From the NCBI GenBank assembly GCA_000998025.1, contig LCJG01000067.1:1-5350 (forward strand): a stretch of DNA of 5,350 nucleotides, written 5' to 3'. A model generated the notes under the pieces. The model did not search any database. It was not told where the DNA came from and saw only the letters and a list, made by a program, of their open reading frames with translations. Shown piece after piece: positions 3,731-5,350 of this stretch (the first letter of the stretch is position 1; the number at the start of each line of letters is the position of its first letter). Source of the DNA: Candidatus Collierbacteria bacterium GW2011_GWB1_44_6. GTDB lineage: Bacteria; Patescibacteriota; Microgenomatia; UBA1400; MFAQ01. The position numbers and the translations under genes were made by a program.

Positions 3731-5350
3731 GTGGAGTAACCAACTCAGGTACAGATACGATAAACATAGCAACCAATGGTACTGCAGCAGATGTAGTCTC
3801 AATCGGAAATTCAAACGCTTCGACCACTCTGGCTATGACTGGCGGCAACGATTGGTCGATAACGGCCGCTGGGCAAGCAAACTTCACTACTACTTTAGGC
3901 AGCGGACTGACGAGCTGTACCGGAGCTAATCAGAAGCTACAGTGGAACTCTTCGACTAATTTATTTAGCTGTGCCAATGAAAATGTTTTACAGACCAGGT
4001 CGTTTAACGATCCGGCGGATGTTGCTTGGACCGATGATAATGTAACAGAGTTCTTCACAACACCTGCTACCAGAGCCAACATTACCCCAACTTCGGCGTC
4101 AAACTCTGTATTGGTCATGGTTGAGGTGGTAATAGCGGCTGGAGGGGCAGGTGATACTGATGCGGTAGGAACTATTCGAAGAGGCATTGGAGCCACTCCA
4201 ACATGTGTAAACCCACCATCAAATCAGGTGGATGGTTCATTTGGAAAATTCTTTTCGAGCACGGGTGCAGATGGGACTGCCACCTTGGTATTTTTAGACT
4301 CACCGGCATCGACAAGCAGTGTTCGGTACACGCTCTGTTCAAGTGCAAATTCAACTTTGGGTAGTACTCCAACAAAAACAGATGCAACTATAACTTTAAT
4401 TGAAGTTACGAACAGTACAGCTGATTTGGCTGAGATATATTCCACCAATGATAAAACAATTGCAATGGGAGATGTGGTGAGTTTGGATTCTGCTCTGAGA
4501 GCCGGTGTTAAGAAATCAACCGGAAGATATGACTCATCAGTGCTAGGAATTGTTTCGACAGCACCGGCTCTGACAATTGGTGGAACGGATGGAGAAGGTT
4601 TATCAGCTGTCCCCGTGGCTTTATCAGGAAGAGTTCCAGTTAAAGTGAGTGCGGAAAATGGTGCAATTAAAGCAGGTGACTTACTAACAACTTCTTCTAC
4701 ACCTGGAGTAGCTATGAAAGCTACCAAAGCAGGAGCAATCATCGGAAATGCCATGTCCGACTTTAGTGGTGAAGGAATCGGTTTGGTGCTTGCATTCGTT
4801 AAAAATGGAGAAAGTAACGGCAGCAAACTCGCTAATGTCATGAAGGGATTGGATGAGACAAGTGGTGACTACAAGTCACAAGTGCTGAATAACTTAGTAC
4901 TGGAAAAAGAACAAATTGCTTCAACCTCGGCTAACATTTCGGAAATAATGACAGACAGAGTTGTTGCCGGGCTGGAAGTAATAACGCCAAAAGTAATTAC
5001 CCAAGATATTTTGGCTTCAGGAATGTTTGTAATGCAGGATAAAGACGGGAACGAAAATGTAAAGATAACTTCAGACGGCAATGCGATCTTTGTGGGAACG
5101 ATCAAAGCGGACAAGATCGAAGCAAATGAAATAAAAGGCTTCAAACTAATGGCGGATGAAATTACCACTCTCTCTGATAAAGTGGCCGGACTCTCGACTG
5201 CTTCGGGTGAAATCGTCGCCACACCGAGCGCCACACTCTCCATGAGTGATGTAATTAACAATGTCTTCAGAAGAGTAGCTGAGTTCTTTGAGAAGGTGAT
5301 CTTCCACGGAGATGTTTTCTTTGCCGGCAGGCCGACATTCAACAAGGACA
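3676..5350 (+). CDS. C-terminal continuation of the surface/fibre protein after a frame break (3' end beyond the window)
   Basis: This frame is open from 3640 (after TAA at 3631 and 3637) to the edge, and reads as the natural continuation from GGA at 3676; the first in-frame ATG is only at 3835. It therefore has no plausible start of its own. Parts in order: an IGD repeat ending TGGNDWSITAAG (3697-3873), a clear copy of residues 711-769 upstream; Cys-pair module 3 (3895-3981); a beta domain with ITPTSASNSVLVMVEV (about 3988-4413); Peptidase_G2-like module 2 starting DLAE (4423-4809); a mixed segment rich in Lys, Glu, Asp, Ile and Leu (about 4810-5210: LNNLVLEKEQIA, ADKIEANEIKGFKLMADEI), probably a stalk of short strands or coiled coil; and a foot, RRVAEFFEKVIFHGDVFF then AGRPTFNKD. 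This foot is recalled from the ends of CPR surface proteins, usually followed by roughly one more small domain. Composition becomes more charged towards the end. Together with the upstream frames this makes one protein of more than 1650 residues. Confidence 0.85.
3697..3873 (+). repeat. IGD/TGGNDWS repeat, copy 2, in the post-break frame
   Basis: It reads GDNANTKTIDIGG to TGGNDWSITAAG, the partner of 2555-2731. Because this copy sits in the frame of 3676, it is the strongest evidence that the two long frames belong to one protein. Confidence 0.8.
3895..3981 (+). repeat. Cys-pair module 3 (short form)
   Basis: It reads LGSGLTSCTGANQKLQWN, then SSTNLFSCANE. The two cysteines are 18 residues apart and Phe replaces the usual Trp before the second cysteine. 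The long FTGNGL lead-in of modules 1 and 2 is missing. Confidence 0.65.
3988..4413 (+). other. Phage-fibre-like beta domain (ITPTSASNSVLV type)
   Basis: The segment from VLQTRSFNDPADVAW through RANITPTSASNSVLVMVEV, VGTIRRGIGATPTC, GTATLVFLDSPAS, VRYTLCSS to ATITLIEV alternates polar and hydrophobic residues as in a beta sandwich. The ITPTSASxxxLV element with a later T-I-R-R-G strand is familiar from tail-fibre-like proteins of phages. Two cysteines (in TPTC and YTLC) could form a further disulfide. Role unknown; possibly a binding head. Confidence 0.45.
4423..4809 (+). other. Peptidase_G2-like module 2 (protein domain)
   Basis: It starts DLAEIYS, then AMGDVVSLDS, SSVLGIVSTAPAL, VPVALSGRVPVKVS, IKAGDLLTTSSTPGVAMKA, AGAIIGNAMSDF and ends LVLAFVKNG. 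It follows the same element order as module 1 and is closer to the family form (GDVV, LGIVST, ALSGRVPVKV, GDLLTTSS). It lies near the C-terminus, the usual position of this domain in fibre proteins. Confidence 0.6.

Noticed and set aside
4224..5345. Two - strand open frames of 205 and 158 codons opposite the C-terminal half
   Set aside because: They lie opposite convincing sense coding (G2-like module 2 and the conserved foot). Their translations are low-complexity and unlike real proteins.
425..5350. CRISPR array or DNA-level tandem repeat, suggested by the repetitive look
   Set aside because: The repetition is at protein level (Thr/Ser/Gly-rich strands). DNA copies share only short exact matches, and there are no constant repeats with unique spacers.
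425..5350. Prophage tail-fibre gene
   Set aside because: Some motifs are shared with phage fibres, but the window has no other phage gene. A Sec-type signal peptide next to the gene and the CPR-style Cys-pair and foot motifs favour an exported cell-surface protein. The phage origin is not fully excluded.

Overview
The window is almost entirely one very large, low-complexity surface or fibre protein gene on the + strand, with the 5' part of a divergent membrane-protein gene at the left edge. The coding style is typical of the giant Ser/Thr/Gly/Asn-rich beta-repeat proteins of Candidate Phyla Radiation (Patescibacteria) genomes, most like the Microgenomates group. The signs are VGIG-type fibre motifs, repeated cysteine-pair modules, Peptidase_G2-like modules and a conserved C-terminal foot. 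Base composition is moderate (low 40s % GC by eye). No phage head, packaging or lysis gene is visible, so an exported host protein is favoured over a prophage fibre. The taxonomic call is inference from protein style only.

Layout: 1-353 (- strand) is the N-terminal 117 codons of an unrecognised membrane protein that runs off the left edge. A short divergent intergenic region (354-380) carries weak promoter-like boxes for both directions. From 381 to the right edge, the + strand encodes what looks like one polypeptide lying in three successive frames. Positions 381-428 hold a signal-peptide-like start that meets a TGA after 15 codons. Positions 425-3730 hold a 1101-codon frame whose last 17 codons are out-of-frame junk. 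From 3676 to beyond 5350 a third frame carries the natural continuation, still open at the edge. Both changes are in the same direction (-1 modulo 3), which fits loss of bases at two places, by sequencing/assembly error or by real gene decay.

Module order in the joined protein: signal peptide; VGIG fibre motif; beta-repeat block 1; second VGIG motif; Peptidase_G2-like module 1; Cys-pair module 1; IGN/IGD repeats; Cys-pair module 2; TNG mini-repeats; beta-repeat block 2 (a copy of block 1); second IGD repeat; Cys-pair module 3; a phage-fibre-like beta domain; Peptidase_G2-like module 2; and a C-terminal stalk/foot that continues past the window. The protein is best read as an exported, probably trimeric, fibrous adhesin or surface protein built by repeated internal duplication.
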